DNA of 64,000 bases from contig CAVCUL010000004.1 of the NCBI GenBank assembly GCA_963605415.1, positions 62,001-126,000 of the forward strand, in the 5' to 3' direction. Below the pieces are notes generated by a model. That model did no database searches and was not told the DNA's origin. It saw nothing but the letters and a program-made list of their open reading frames with translations. The position numbers and the translations under genes are program-made. This document shows, piece by piece, positions 7,993-16,554 of this stretch (position 1 is its first letter; each line of letters starts with the position of its first letter). This stretch comes from CAG-217 sp963605415 (GTDB taxonomy: Bacteria > Bacillota > Clostridia > Oscillospirales > Acutalibacteraceae).

Positions 7993-9266
7993 TTCCAAAA
8001 CGCCTCCTTGCCGAAATGCTCCGCAAACTTAGGCCGCATAGCCATCATTGCCGTATAGGTGGGCACCACAAACACATCGCCCTTGCACCGGAGCACCGTT
8101 TGCAGCACATCGTCTGTAATTTCCGCGTCCATACCGCTGTATTTCAGCCGCAGGGCCATATCGCCGCTGCGCTTACCGGCGGCATAGATCTTGCCGTCCG
8201 CCTGAATATCCGCGTCCCAGATCCAGCTAATGTCCCTACCGTCCGCCGCATTGTCGTTCAGGCAGAAGATCACCGTCTTGTCGCCCTTAAACTGGCCGAT
8301 GTAGTTGCAGGTTTGGGTCAGGCCCGCCGGGTTCTTCACCAAAATCATCCGCACATTGCCGAACTTCTCCATTCGGCCAAAGGCGCCGCTAAAGCGTTCC
8401 AGCGCGTGAAGCGCCGTCTCCCGGTCAATGCCCAGGCTCACCAAAGCGGCCAAGGCGCCGATACCGTTATAGATATTGTACACGCCGCCCAGGTTGATCT
8501 TCACCGGTGTGGTGCCGTTTAGCATCACAGTGCTGCTGTCCGGGGTGGTTTCCACAATATCCGTCACATTATAATCCGGGGTCTCACGGCAATAGCCGCA
8601 GCCGGGGCAGCGGTACTTGCCCAGGTGGGCATAGGTAAAGTAGTCATATTCCAGCTGGTGTTTGCAGTGGATACAGCGGGTGCCGTCCCGCACGGCGGAG
8701 GTTTGGTCCAGGGGCACGCTGACCCCGTAGGTTACCGTGTTCTCCCGCTTTAAGGTATTGGTCAGGGAGCAGTCGCCGTTGATCACCAAGGTGGCCTCCG
8801 GCAGATTGTTCACCGACTCCTGAATGGCGGACAGGGTGTGTGACACCTCGCCGTACCGATCCAGCTGGTCGCGGAACACATTGGTCACCAGCACCACCCG
8901 GGCTTTCAGGTACTTGCTGACGGTGCGAAAGGCGTTTTCGTCGCACTCAATGACCGCATATTCCTTGGTGCACTTGCCGCTGTTGGTGGAATTCATAATA
9001 AATGAAGTAGTGATACCGGTGATCAGATTGGCGCCGGAGCGGTTGATAAAGTAGGACTTGCCCGCCTCTTTCAGCCCCTCCTCCACAATGCGGGCAGAGG
9101 TGGTTTTGCCGTTGGTGCCGGTGATCACGATCACCTTGACCCCCTTGGACAGCTTGGCCAAAATATCCCGCTTAAAGAACAGCGCAATGCGCCCGGGCAG
9201 GGTGGTAGCCCCGTAGCCCAGCAGGTTCATCACCTTGGTAATCAGCTTGGTAAGAAAAATAATCAT
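7989..9266 (-). CDS. murT: Lipid II isoglutaminyl synthase, Mur-ligase-like subunit MurT
   Basis: ATP-dependent amidotransferase subunit that works with GatD to convert iso-glutamate to iso-glutamine in peptidoglycan precursors. Contains the Mur ligase P-loop VIVITGTNGKTTSA, the substrate segment VIECDENAFRTVS, a four-cysteine ribbon (CIHCKHQ ... CPGCGYC) characteristic of MurT, and the C-terminal DUF1727-type domain. The start is uncertain: the ATG at 9266 gives 425 residues, a GTG at 9284 gives 431, and neither has a strong ribosome binding site. It diverges from the phosphatase gene at 9363. Confidence 0.92.
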   Translation of the reverse strand: MIIFLTKLITKVMNLLGYGATTLPGRIALFFKRDILAKLSKGVKVIVITGTNGKTTSARIVEEGLKEAGKSYFINRSGANLITGITTSFIMNSTNSGKCTKEYAVIECDENAFRTVSKYLKARVVLVTNVFRDQLDRYGEVSHTLSAIQESVNNLPEATLVINGDCSLTNTLKRENTVTYGVSVPLDQTSAVRDGTRCIHCKHQLEYDYFTYAHLGKYRCPGCGYCRETPDYNVTDIVETTPDSSTVMLNGTTPVKINLGGVYNIYNGIGALAALVSLGIDRETALHALERFSGAFGRMEKFGNVRMILVKNPAGLTQTCNYIGQFKGDKTVIFCLNDNAADGRDISWIWDADIQADGKIYAAGKRSGDMALRLKYSGMDAEITDDVLQTVLRCKGDVFVVPTYTAMMAMRPKFAEHFGKEAFWK

Positions 9267-9278
9267 AGCGAAAAGGAA

Positions 9279-9306
9279 TTGCACTTCTGCAAAAATGTGT
9301 TACAAT
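9279..9306 (+). promoter_or_regulatory. Putative sigma-A promoter of the IMPase-radical SAM pair
   Basis: TTGCAC (9279-9284), 16-base spacer, TACAAT (9301-9306), about 55 bases before the ATG at 9363. It overlaps the 5' end of murT. Confidence 0.62.
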
Positions 9307-9362
9307 AAGCCTGTAACCGGGCGGCTGACCCACCGCCCACAGAGAATGCGAGGTAATAAAAT

Positions 9363-10139
9363 ATGGATTATTTAGAGCCGATGACGGCGGCTGTGCGTGC
9401 CGCTGCCCACATCTATCGCAGTGCAAAGAACGATCTGCACATTGAAGTGAAGGGCGAGGACAAAAACAACCTGGTCACCGCCTATGATAAACAAATTCAG
9501 GATTTTTTGTATAAGGAACTGTCCGCCGCGTTCCCCGGCTGCGTCTTTCTCGGCGAAGAGGGCGGCGGCAAAATAGAAGTGCCCATGGGTCTTTGCTTTA
9601 TCATCGATCCTATCGACGGCACCACCAATTTTATCCGTAACTTTGAGCACAGCGCCATCAGCGTAGGCCTGGCGGTAGACAGAAAGTTGGTAGCCGGTGT
9701 GGTCTACGATGTGGACAAAGACAATCTATACGCGGCACAGCGGGGCTGCGGCGCTACTCTGAACGGCCGTGCCATTCATGTAAATGACAGCGACCTGGAC
9801 CACTCCCTGCTGCTGTTCGGCAGCTGCCCTTATGAGCGAGAGCTGGCCCACCGCACCTTCCAAATGGTGGAAAAAGCCTACACCCGAGCACTGGAAATTC
9901 GGCGCTCCGGCTCCGCCGCACTGGATATTTGCTATGTAGCGTCCGGCAAGGCGGATCTGTATTTTGAACTGATCCTGCGCCCCTGGGACTGCGCGGCTGC
10001 CATCGTGATCGTAGAAGAAGCCGGCGGCGTGATCTGCACCACAGAGAACCGGCCCATGCCCATTGACCGAATCGTGGGCGTGCGCTGCGGCAACGCGGGA
10101 AACCTGGCGGAATTTGACGCCCTGGTACAGGGCCTGTGA
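9363..10139 (+). CDS. Inositol-monophosphatase family phosphatase
   Basis: Lithium-sensitive, metal-dependent sugar phosphatase family (SuhB/IMPase-like) of 258 residues. The metal-binding motifs are GEEGG near residue 65, IDPIDGTTNFI near 80-90 and WDCAAAIVIVEEAGG near 206-220, so the active site looks complete. True substrate (inositol phosphate, fructose bisphosphate or 3'-phosphoadenosine phosphate) cannot be told from sequence. Its TGA overlaps the GTG of the next gene by 4 bp, implying coupled translation. Confidence 0.88.
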   Translation: MDYLEPMTAAVRAAAHIYRSAKNDLHIEVKGEDKNNLVTAYDKQIQDFLYKELSAAFPGCVFLGEEGGGKIEVPMGLCFIIDPIDGTTNFIRNFEHSAISVGLAVDRKLVAGVVYDVDKDNLYAAQRGCGATLNGRAIHVNDSDLDHSLLLFGSCPYERELAHRTFQMVEKAYTRALEIRRSGSAALDICYVASGKADLYFELILRPWDCAAAIVIVEEAGGVICTTENRPMPIDRIVGVRCGNAGNLAEFDALVQGL

Positions 10140-11077
10140 GGTACTACACCTCCGTCAACCGCTACTTGCAGCAGCGCTTTGGCTGCAAGGTGTATAAAGT
10201 GGCGCTGTCCGGCGGCTTTACCTGCCCCAATCGGGACGGTACACTGGGCAGCCGGGGATGCATTTTCTGCTCCCAAGGGGGCAGCGGCGACTTTGCCGGT
10301 GACCCAAGCCTGACCGTGACCCAGCAGCTGCGCTGCGGCAAAGCGGCCCTGGCGGGCAAGATCAAAGACGGCAAGTACATTGCCTACTTCCAGTCCTTTA
10401 CCGGCACCTATGCGCCGGTAGAGCGGCTGCGCGCCCTCTATACGGAAGCCATGGTCGACCCGCAAGTGGTGGCACTGTCAGTGGCCACCCGGCCGGACTG
10501 TCTGCCACCCCGGGTGCTGGACCTGTTGGCAGAACTGAACCGGCAAAAGCCGGTGTTCGTTGAACTGGGACTGCAAACCATACATGAGAACAGCACCGCC
10601 TATATTCGCCGTGGCTATCCCCTGTCCACCTTTGACCGAGCCATGGCGGACCTGACCGCTATCGGGGTCAACAAAGTGGTGCATATCATTTTGGGGCTGC
10701 CCGGAGAAAGCCGGGACCAAATGGCCGAGAGCGTGCGCTACGCCGTGGACCATGGGGCCGACGGGCTAAAGCTGCAACTGCTCCATGTGCTTCGGGGCAC
10801 GGACCTGGCAGCGGACTACGCCGCCGGGAAATGCCCGGTGCTCACCCTGCCGGAATACTTGGACACGCTGGACGCCTGCTTACAGCAGGTGCCGCGGGAA
10901 GTGGTCATTCACCGGCTCACCGGTGACGGCCCCAAGCGGGACCTGATCGCACCCCTGTGGTCGGCGGACAAAAAGACGGTGCTAAACGCCATCAACGCCC
11001 GCTTTGCGCCCTATCCCTTGCAGGCGGGCACATCGTCTATTATCATACACGATTCCGCCACTGAAATAAAGGGGTAA
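10136..11077 (+). CDS. Radical SAM protein, TIGR01212/YhcC family
   Basis: The 313-residue protein carries a CX11CX2C cluster motif (Cys 30, 42 and 45, in GGFTCPNRDG and GCIFCSQGG), followed by the YFQSFTGTYAP and LSVATRPDC segments that resemble the Elp3/radical SAM domain. This family is widespread in bacteria and poorly characterised; a role in RNA modification has been suggested for relatives. The GTG start at 10136 overlaps the preceding TGA as GTGA. A hairpin lies 34 bp downstream. Confidence 0.85.
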   Translation: MRYYTSVNRYLQQRFGCKVYKVALSGGFTCPNRDGTLGSRGCIFCSQGGSGDFAGDPSLTVTQQLRCGKAALAGKIKDGKYIAYFQSFTGTYAPVERLRALYTEAMVDPQVVALSVATRPDCLPPRVLDLLAELNRQKPVFVELGLQTIHENSTAYIRRGYPLSTFDRAMADLTAIGVNKVVHIILGLPGESRDQMAESVRYAVDHGADGLKLQLLHVLRGTDLAADYAAGKCPVLTLPEYLDTLDACLQQVPREVVIHRLTGDGPKRDLIAPLWSADKKTVLNAINARFAPYPLQAGTSSIIIHDSATEIKG

Positions 11078-11110
11078 ACTCAACTTTTTTCAAATTCACG
11101 GAAGAAACCA

Positions 11111-11134
11111 AACGCCTGTCAGCAGACAGGCGTT
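11111..11134. terminator. Bidirectional terminator between convergent genes
   Basis: Perfect 10-bp stem (11111-11120 with 11125-11134), four-base loop. On both strands it is followed by a T-rich but interrupted tract, so it may serve the radical SAM gene and the convergent lipoprotein gene. Confidence 0.55.
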
Positions 11135-11138
11135 CACT

Positions 11139-11633
11139 TTATTTTGTCGGCGGGTCAAATTCAATGAGAACATTGCTGCTGAGAAAATGCAGAGATGCAT
11201 ACGAGCCGTCCTCATTCTGGTACAGTACGAATTTGCCTGCCGGTACGGTGCCCTGGTATTTGTAGCCGTCCTGGGTCTTTTGGGCCTGTACGGCGCCGTC
11301 CTGCTGCAAGGCGGAGAACACATCATAAAGGGCGATGGCCGGGTTGGTGTTCTCCAGGTCCTGCGCCCGGGCTTCATACTCCATACCGTCAAATCGGTAG
11401 CGCACCATCGTTCCGGCACAGGTCATCACCATACCCTTGGCCGCCGTGTCGCCTACGGTGATGGTGACCGCTCCCCCGGTTCGACAAACTTTGCAGTGAT
11501 ACGAAAAATCCCCCGCTGTGACCATAGCCGACTGTTCAAAGTCCGCCGTCACATCGGGGGTATATTGTTTGGTTGTGCAGCCGCTCAGAACCAGCAAAAG
11601 AAGCGCACTAAAAAGCGAGAGCCACCGTTTCAA
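11139..11633 (-). CDS. Small predicted lipoprotein of unknown function
   Basis: The 164-residue product begins with a lipoprotein signal peptide ending in LVLSGC, so it should be anchored outside the membrane. The rest has no family I recognise; two further cysteines (HCKVC) lie near residue 50. It starts at a TTG with only a weak ribosome site, 14 bp after the nnr gene on the same strand, so it is probably the last gene of that operon. Confidence 0.7.
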   Translation of the reverse strand: MKRWLSLFSALLLLVLSGCTTKQYTPDVTADFEQSAMVTAGDFSYHCKVCRTGGAVTITVGDTAAKGMVMTCAGTMVRYRFDGMEYEARAQDLENTNPAIALYDVFSALQQDGAVQAQKTQDGYKYQGTVPAGKFVLYQNEDGSYASLHFLSSNVLIEFDPPTK

Positions 11634-11647
11634 AAAGCATCCGTCCG

Positions 11648-13153
11648 TTATTCAAACTCAGACATCAGCGCACCCAGCAGTTCCGTCATATCCGCCACGG
11701 TCATACCCCGGGCAGACAGTTCTCTGGCAGTAATATCGCCGCACAGCCCGTGGATATACACACCGGCCTTGGCTGCCGCCAGCGGCTCCATACCCTGTGC
11801 CAGGAACGAGCCGATAATGCCGGACAGCAGATCGCCGCAACCGGCCATAGCCATACCCGGATTGCCGGTACGGTTGATCCATACCTGCTCCCCGTCCGTG
11901 ACCACCGTGTCTGCGCCCTTAAGCACCAGGATCACGCCGTAGCGGTGGGCAAAGTCCACAGCCGTACCCACCCGGTCCGCCTGCACGCGCTCTATGGTCT
12001 TGCCGCAAAGGCGCGCCATTTCACCCGGGTGCGGGGTCAGGATCACCGGGGTGTGGATGTCCTGTAATATAGTTATGCTTTCGCTCAGGCAATTTATACC
12101 ATCTGCGTCTAACAAAACCGGTTTTTTGCATTCTTTCAGCACCTGACTCACCAAGACGGAAGTGTCGTCATTGACGCCCAGGCCGCAGCCCATCACCACT
12201 GCGTCCGCCCAGGGCAGACCCTCTAAAATGCCTGTAAGGGCGCCCATGGAAATGGTCTTTTGCTCATTCTCCGTCACCGGCTCAAAAATCGGCTGGGTCA
12301 GGTGGGCGGCCAACAGCGGATACGTCGACTTGGGGCACACGCATTTGAGCAGCCCCACGCCGGTGCGCAGCGCACCACCGGCACAGATCACCGCCGCGCC
12401 GGGCATACGATAGGAGCCGCAAATTTGCAGCAAATGGCCGTGGCTGCCCTTGTTGGCGTTTTTGTCCAACTTTGGCAGTGCCGCTTGCACTTCTTTTTTT
12501 GTAATGGTATGGGCGTAAGGCTCCCGGTAACAGCTCTCCGGAATACCGATATTCACCACCACCGTCTTGCCGCACAGGCCGTTGGACGGCGGCAGCACAT
12601 GGGCGTATTTCAGCGTAGAAATGGCAATGGTCAGGTCCGCCTGCACTGCCTGCTCTGCCGCACCGGTGGTGGCGTCCGTACCGCTGGGGGTGTCCACAGC
12701 GATCACTGTGGCACCGCTGTCATTGATGGCGGCAAACACCGTATCAAAAGGCGGTCGCGGCGCGCCGTGAAAACCAATGCCAAACACGCAGTCCACCACA
12801 AAGGGGGCTTGCACCGCCTCAACAGAAAAAGGGCGCACCTCCACCCCGGCGTCCACCGCTGCGTTATAGTATTCCAGCGGTTCCGGCAAGGTGGGCGCCT
12901 GATCGGCCAGCACAATATAGGCCGCCGCACCGGCAGATAGCAGCCGCTTTGCGATCACAAAGCCGTCACCGGCATTTTTGCCGTTGCCGCAGACCACCGC
13001 CACCGGCTGCCCTTGCATTTGGTCACCGTACAGGGCCAGCATTTTCTCAGCACAGGCCAGACCGGCCCGCTCCATCAGCTGCGCCTCGGTAAACAGGCCG
13101 TCAAAGGCCCGCGCCTCCACCGCGCGGATCTCATCTCGTGTTAAAATTCGCAT
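11648..13153 (-). CDS. nnr: Bifunctional NAD(P)H-hydrate epimerase / ADP-dependent dehydratase
   Basis: Repairs hydrated NAD(P)H. The 501-residue protein fuses an N-terminal YjeF epimerase domain (about 1-205, with CGNGKNAGDGFVIAKRL near 55-70) to a C-terminal ribokinase-like dehydratase (about 220-500, with LTPHPGEMARL and NPGMAMAGCGDLLSG). GGAGTG precedes the ATG, and it starts 4 bp after acpS. The acpS-nnr pairing is common in Firmicutes. Confidence 0.95.
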   Translation of the reverse strand: MRILTRDEIRAVEARAFDGLFTEAQLMERAGLACAEKMLALYGDQMQGQPVAVVCGNGKNAGDGFVIAKRLLSAGAAAYIVLADQAPTLPEPLEYYNAAVDAGVEVRPFSVEAVQAPFVVDCVFGIGFHGAPRPPFDTVFAAINDSGATVIAVDTPSGTDATTGAAEQAVQADLTIAISTLKYAHVLPPSNGLCGKTVVVNIGIPESCYREPYAHTITKKEVQAALPKLDKNANKGSHGHLLQICGSYRMPGAAVICAGGALRTGVGLLKCVCPKSTYPLLAAHLTQPIFEPVTENEQKTISMGALTGILEGLPWADAVVMGCGLGVNDDTSVLVSQVLKECKKPVLLDADGINCLSESITILQDIHTPVILTPHPGEMARLCGKTIERVQADRVGTAVDFAHRYGVILVLKGADTVVTDGEQVWINRTGNPGMAMAGCGDLLSGIIGSFLAQGMEPLAAAKAGVYIHGLCGDITARELSARGMTVADMTELLGALMSEFE

Positions 13154-13157
13154 ACCA

Positions 13158-13472
13158 TCACTCCAATAACAAAACCGTGGCTACCGCATAGTCCCCATCG
13201 TGGCTAATGCTCAGCCGCGCCGACCGCTTGCCGTCAAAATACGGCTTGCCCCGATCATCGTGCAGCACGGTAAGGGCATTTAAGGGCAGCTGCAAGCCGG
13301 TGCCCAACGCCTTAAAATAGGCTTCCTTGGCAGCGAAAACGCCGGCATAGCTCTCCGCCGTTTTACAGTATGCCCGCTCCGGGGCGGAAAACACCTTCTC
13401 CGCAAAGCCGGGGATTTGCAGGCTCTTTTCCATTCTGGAAATCAATACCAAATCCGTTCCGATCTCAATCAT
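13158..13472 (-). CDS. acpS: Holo-[acyl-carrier-protein] synthase
   Basis: Transfers 4'-phosphopantetheine from CoA to acyl carrier protein. Motifs are MIEIGTDLVLISRM at the start (metal-binding Asp) and VFAAKEAYFKALGTG (Glu/Lys). At 104 residues it is shorter than the usual 115-130. The ATG at 13472 overlaps the lacZ stop by 8 bp with GGGGAG in front, so it is translationally coupled to lacZ. The next gene, nnr, starts 4 bp downstream. Confidence 0.92.
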   Translation of the reverse strand: MIEIGTDLVLISRMEKSLQIPGFAEKVFSAPERAYCKTAESYAGVFAAKEAYFKALGTGLQLPLNALTVLHDDRGKPYFDGKRSARLSISHDGDYAVATVLLLE

Positions 13473-16400
13473 GGCGCTCCCCCGTTGGCTCAAAGCTAAA
13501 GCTGAACATCCGGTTACCAGGCATGTTGCGGGTGTGGCCGTTGCGAGGCGTTGGACCGCAGGCATTAGACCCAGCACCCAGCTGGTACTGGTCCAGATGC
13601 ACACAGGTGGTGCCCCCTGCCGTCAACTCCTCCCGGTGCTGCGCCTTAGCGCACCGCTGAGAGGTGTAAGGATCCGCTGCAAAGGTCATGGGCGCACCGA
13701 TGGCGTCAAACCGCAGGCCAAAGCCCTGCGCATCCGTCACCTGCGCCCAACGGGTATCCGTTCTGGCGCTGCTTTCCTGTGGTTTGATATAATCCTCGTG
13801 CATCTCTGCCACCGTGGTCTCAAAAATACCCGTGTGGCAATGCAGGTTATAATCGGACAAATTGGGATAAGGCCCAAGGCCGTAATACCGCACCCGGTCA
13901 AACACCGGCGGCATCTCCAACACAACGCCATAGCGGGGCATGTGCCGCAGTTTGTGATTGGCACGCAAACACTGTACATCTACACGCACCTTGCCGGTGT
14001 GGTAAACGGTATAAGTAAGCCGAAAATTGCCTAACCGAGGCGCACGCGGCCCCGCCAGCACATAATCCGCGGTAATTTCCACCGCATTGTCCATGACCAA
14101 ATACATTTTTGCAATGGCACCTGGCTTTTTGATATAAAAGCCGGCGCGATCCAGACCCAGCCGCTCCCAGTTGCGGCGCAGATTTCTGTCATTATCCAGC
14201 GGTGCCCGATACAGGGTTACCGCCGGGCCGATCTCGCCCTCCGGATCCGGGTGCAGCAGCGGCACGCCGTCCACCACATAGTCCTCGATTTGGCCGGTGG
14301 TGCCGTTAAAGACCAGGTGCCCCCGGTCAAAGATCACCCATAGCTTATTTTCACTGATCTGTGCCCGAGGTGCAGGCAAACCGGGAGATGTACAAAGAGG
14401 CGCGGGAGCCGTTAGGGTGAACTGTTCAAAGCCCAGTTCCTCACCGTCCTGCAAATAGCGCACCAGCAGCACATTATGGCAGCTGCGGCGCTGATCCAGC
14501 TCAAAATCAAAAGTCAGTTCCCGGGTCTCCTTGGGCGCAAGCGCCAACAATGCTGTGCCGTCATCTACCGGAGTGCCGTCGCTGAGCAGCTGCCAGCGCA
14601 CCTGCATTTGCAGGGCAGCAAAGCACAGCATACTCCGGAACATATAGCGATTCTCGTCCACTGCCGTTGCCCGCACCGGACGGTAGACATTCTTCATTTG
14701 ATACGCCCCACTGTGCGGCGTACGATCCGGAAAGAACAAGCCATCGATACAGAAGTTGCCGTCGTGCTTATTCTCGCCGTGGTCGCCGCCGTAGGTGTAG
14801 CGCACCGGGCCGTCTGCATGGTAAGCCGCATGGTCGCAGAACTCCCAAATACAGCCGCCCAGCATATTGTCGCCCCGGTAAATATCTAACACATAGGGTT
14901 CCAGATCCCCGGCGCCCATTCCCATAGCATGAGCATATTCACACATGAAATACGGTGCTTTGTAATATTTGGGCAGCGCGCCCTTGCCATCAGCAATCCT
15001 ATGCACCCGATTGTGCCAGGGGTACATCTCGCTGACCACATCATAGCACCAGCGCTTGGTGCGCACCACTGCTTCGTAATGCACAGGAATATCCGTGCGT
15101 GTCTTCAACTGCTGATAGCAGTAATCCTGATTTTTATATCCATGGGACTCATTGCCTAAGGACCACATCGTGATACAGGGGTGGTTTTTGTCCCGACAGA
15201 ACATACGCTCCACCCTGTCCCAGTAATGGCCCTGCCACTCGGAATGATGGCTAAGTGCGCCGGGTCGGTGCAGTTCAATCTCACAGCCGTGGGTCTCAAT
15301 ATCCGCCTCGTCCACCACATATAGCCCATAGCGATCGCACAAATCCAAAAAAGCCGGGTCCGGCGGGTAGTGGGAGGTGCGCACGCAGTTTACATTAAAC
15401 TGCTTCATCATCTGCACATCCCGCTCCATATCTTCAAGGGTCATAGCGTAGCCCCGCACCGGGTGGGAGTCGTGGTGATTGACCCCCAGAAGCTTGATGG
15501 GCTGATCGTTGAGATAAAACACATTGCCCCGAATTTCAATATGCCGAAAGCCCACCGGGCGGCACACCGCCTCCGTGGTGCCATCTGTGTCGGTCAGCTC
15601 CAGCAGCAAGTCGTAGAGCACCGGGGTCTCTGCGCTCCAAGACGCCACTTCCAGTGTGCCAAAGTCCAGGAGCGCCGTACCGGCAGCACTTTCCAAACTT
15701 TGGGCAGCCACTTCTCTGCCCGCGCGCAGCAGCGTGGCTTTTACCTGCCCGCTGCCGCTGCCAAGGGACAGATCCAGGGACAGGGTGTATTTACCGTCTG
15801 CATAGTCGGTATGTACGGTATAATCTTCCAAACAGAATGCCCCGTGGCTGCGCAGCAGCACATCCCGGAAGATACCGTTCTCCCGGAACATATCCTGGCA
15901 TTCCAAATAGGTGCCGTTGCACCATTTATGATTGACCACTGCCACCCGGTTCACCCCGGCGTGCAGGTACGGCGTCAGGTCAAAGGCTGCCGTGTTGTGG
16001 CTGCCCTCGCTGTAGCCCACATACCGATCGTTGCAAAACAGGTCCAGCGACCCAGCAACGCCCAAAAAGGTGATGGTGTGGTGCAGTGCGGTATTTTCAA
16101 TTTCAAAGTCCTTTACATACACGCCCACCGGGCAGTCTACCGGGATCTGGGGCGGTTTGGGTGCAAAGGGATAGCGGGCGTTTACATAGTACGGCGCCTC
16201 GTAGCCGGTATGCTGCCAGGTAGAGGGCACTTCCACCGTATCCATCCCCGCCACTATTGTATCCAGATCAGCAGGCAGGTCGCTTTCTTTCGCAAAATAG
16301 CAAAAGCGCCAGTCCCCGGACAGGCAGGTCACCCGGTCAGACCGGTAACGCTCGTTCACCGGGTCGCTCTCCAGCGCAGCCTGTGCCGTAGAAAAGGGCA

Positions 16401-16482
16401 CAAAGTACGCCGTGGGCGGCAGCAGGTTGTCTTTGTAAACAGAAAAATCATTATAATTGGGGGTGCGTAGAGAATCACTCAT
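13465..16482 (-). CDS. lacZ: Beta-galactosidase, glycoside hydrolase family 2
   Basis: Large LacZ-type enzyme of 1005 residues hydrolysing beta-galactosides such as lactose. Contains the jelly-roll N-terminus (LSGDWRFCYF), the HHDSHPVRGYAM segment, the acid/base motif MWSLGNESHG and the nucleophile motif MCEYAHAMG, then the C-terminal beta-sandwich domain 5. No signal peptide, so cytoplasmic. ATG at 16482 is preferred over the adjacent ATG at 16485 because of spacing to AGGTG. Its end overlaps acpS. A hairpin with a U-run sits just before its ribosome site. Confidence 0.95.
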   Translation of the reverse strand: MSDSLRTPNYNDFSVYKDNLLPPTAYFVPFSTAQAALESDPVNERYRSDRVTCLSGDWRFCYFAKESDLPADLDTIVAGMDTVEVPSTWQHTGYEAPYYVNARYPFAPKPPQIPVDCPVGVYVKDFEIENTALHHTITFLGVAGSLDLFCNDRYVGYSEGSHNTAAFDLTPYLHAGVNRVAVVNHKWCNGTYLECQDMFRENGIFRDVLLRSHGAFCLEDYTVHTDYADGKYTLSLDLSLGSGSGQVKATLLRAGREVAAQSLESAAGTALLDFGTLEVASWSAETPVLYDLLLELTDTDGTTEAVCRPVGFRHIEIRGNVFYLNDQPIKLLGVNHHDSHPVRGYAMTLEDMERDVQMMKQFNVNCVRTSHYPPDPAFLDLCDRYGLYVVDEADIETHGCEIELHRPGALSHHSEWQGHYWDRVERMFCRDKNHPCITMWSLGNESHGYKNQDYCYQQLKTRTDIPVHYEAVVRTKRWCYDVVSEMYPWHNRVHRIADGKGALPKYYKAPYFMCEYAHAMGMGAGDLEPYVLDIYRGDNMLGGCIWEFCDHAAYHADGPVRYTYGGDHGENKHDGNFCIDGLFFPDRTPHSGAYQMKNVYRPVRATAVDENRYMFRSMLCFAALQMQVRWQLLSDGTPVDDGTALLALAPKETRELTFDFELDQRRSCHNVLLVRYLQDGEELGFEQFTLTAPAPLCTSPGLPAPRAQISENKLWVIFDRGHLVFNGTTGQIEDYVVDGVPLLHPDPEGEIGPAVTLYRAPLDNDRNLRRNWERLGLDRAGFYIKKPGAIAKMYLVMDNAVEITADYVLAGPRAPRLGNFRLTYTVYHTGKVRVDVQCLRANHKLRHMPRYGVVLEMPPVFDRVRYYGLGPYPNLSDYNLHCHTGIFETTVAEMHEDYIKPQESSARTDTRWAQVTDAQGFGLRFDAIGAPMTFAADPYTSQRCAKAQHREELTAGGTTCVHLDQYQLGAGSNACGPTPRNGHTRNMPGNRMFSFSFEPTGERHD

Positions 16483-16493
16483 CATTTCACCTG

Positions 16494-16552
16494 AAAAAAG
16501 GGCGAACAAACATAAGAATGATTGCTCGCCCGAATTGTTATGTTTGTACGCC
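16494..16552 (-). terminator. Terminator or attenuator between adh and lacZ
   Basis: On the minus strand a 15-base arm (16538-16552) pairs with 16501-16515 except for one T-T mismatch, around a 22-base loop, and leads into six uridines (16494-16499) directly ahead of the lacZ ribosome site. A competing stem, GGGCGA (16526-16531) with TCGCCC (16500-16505), cannot form at the same time. No separate lacZ promoter was found. Confidence 0.5.
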
Positions 16553-16554
16553 TG

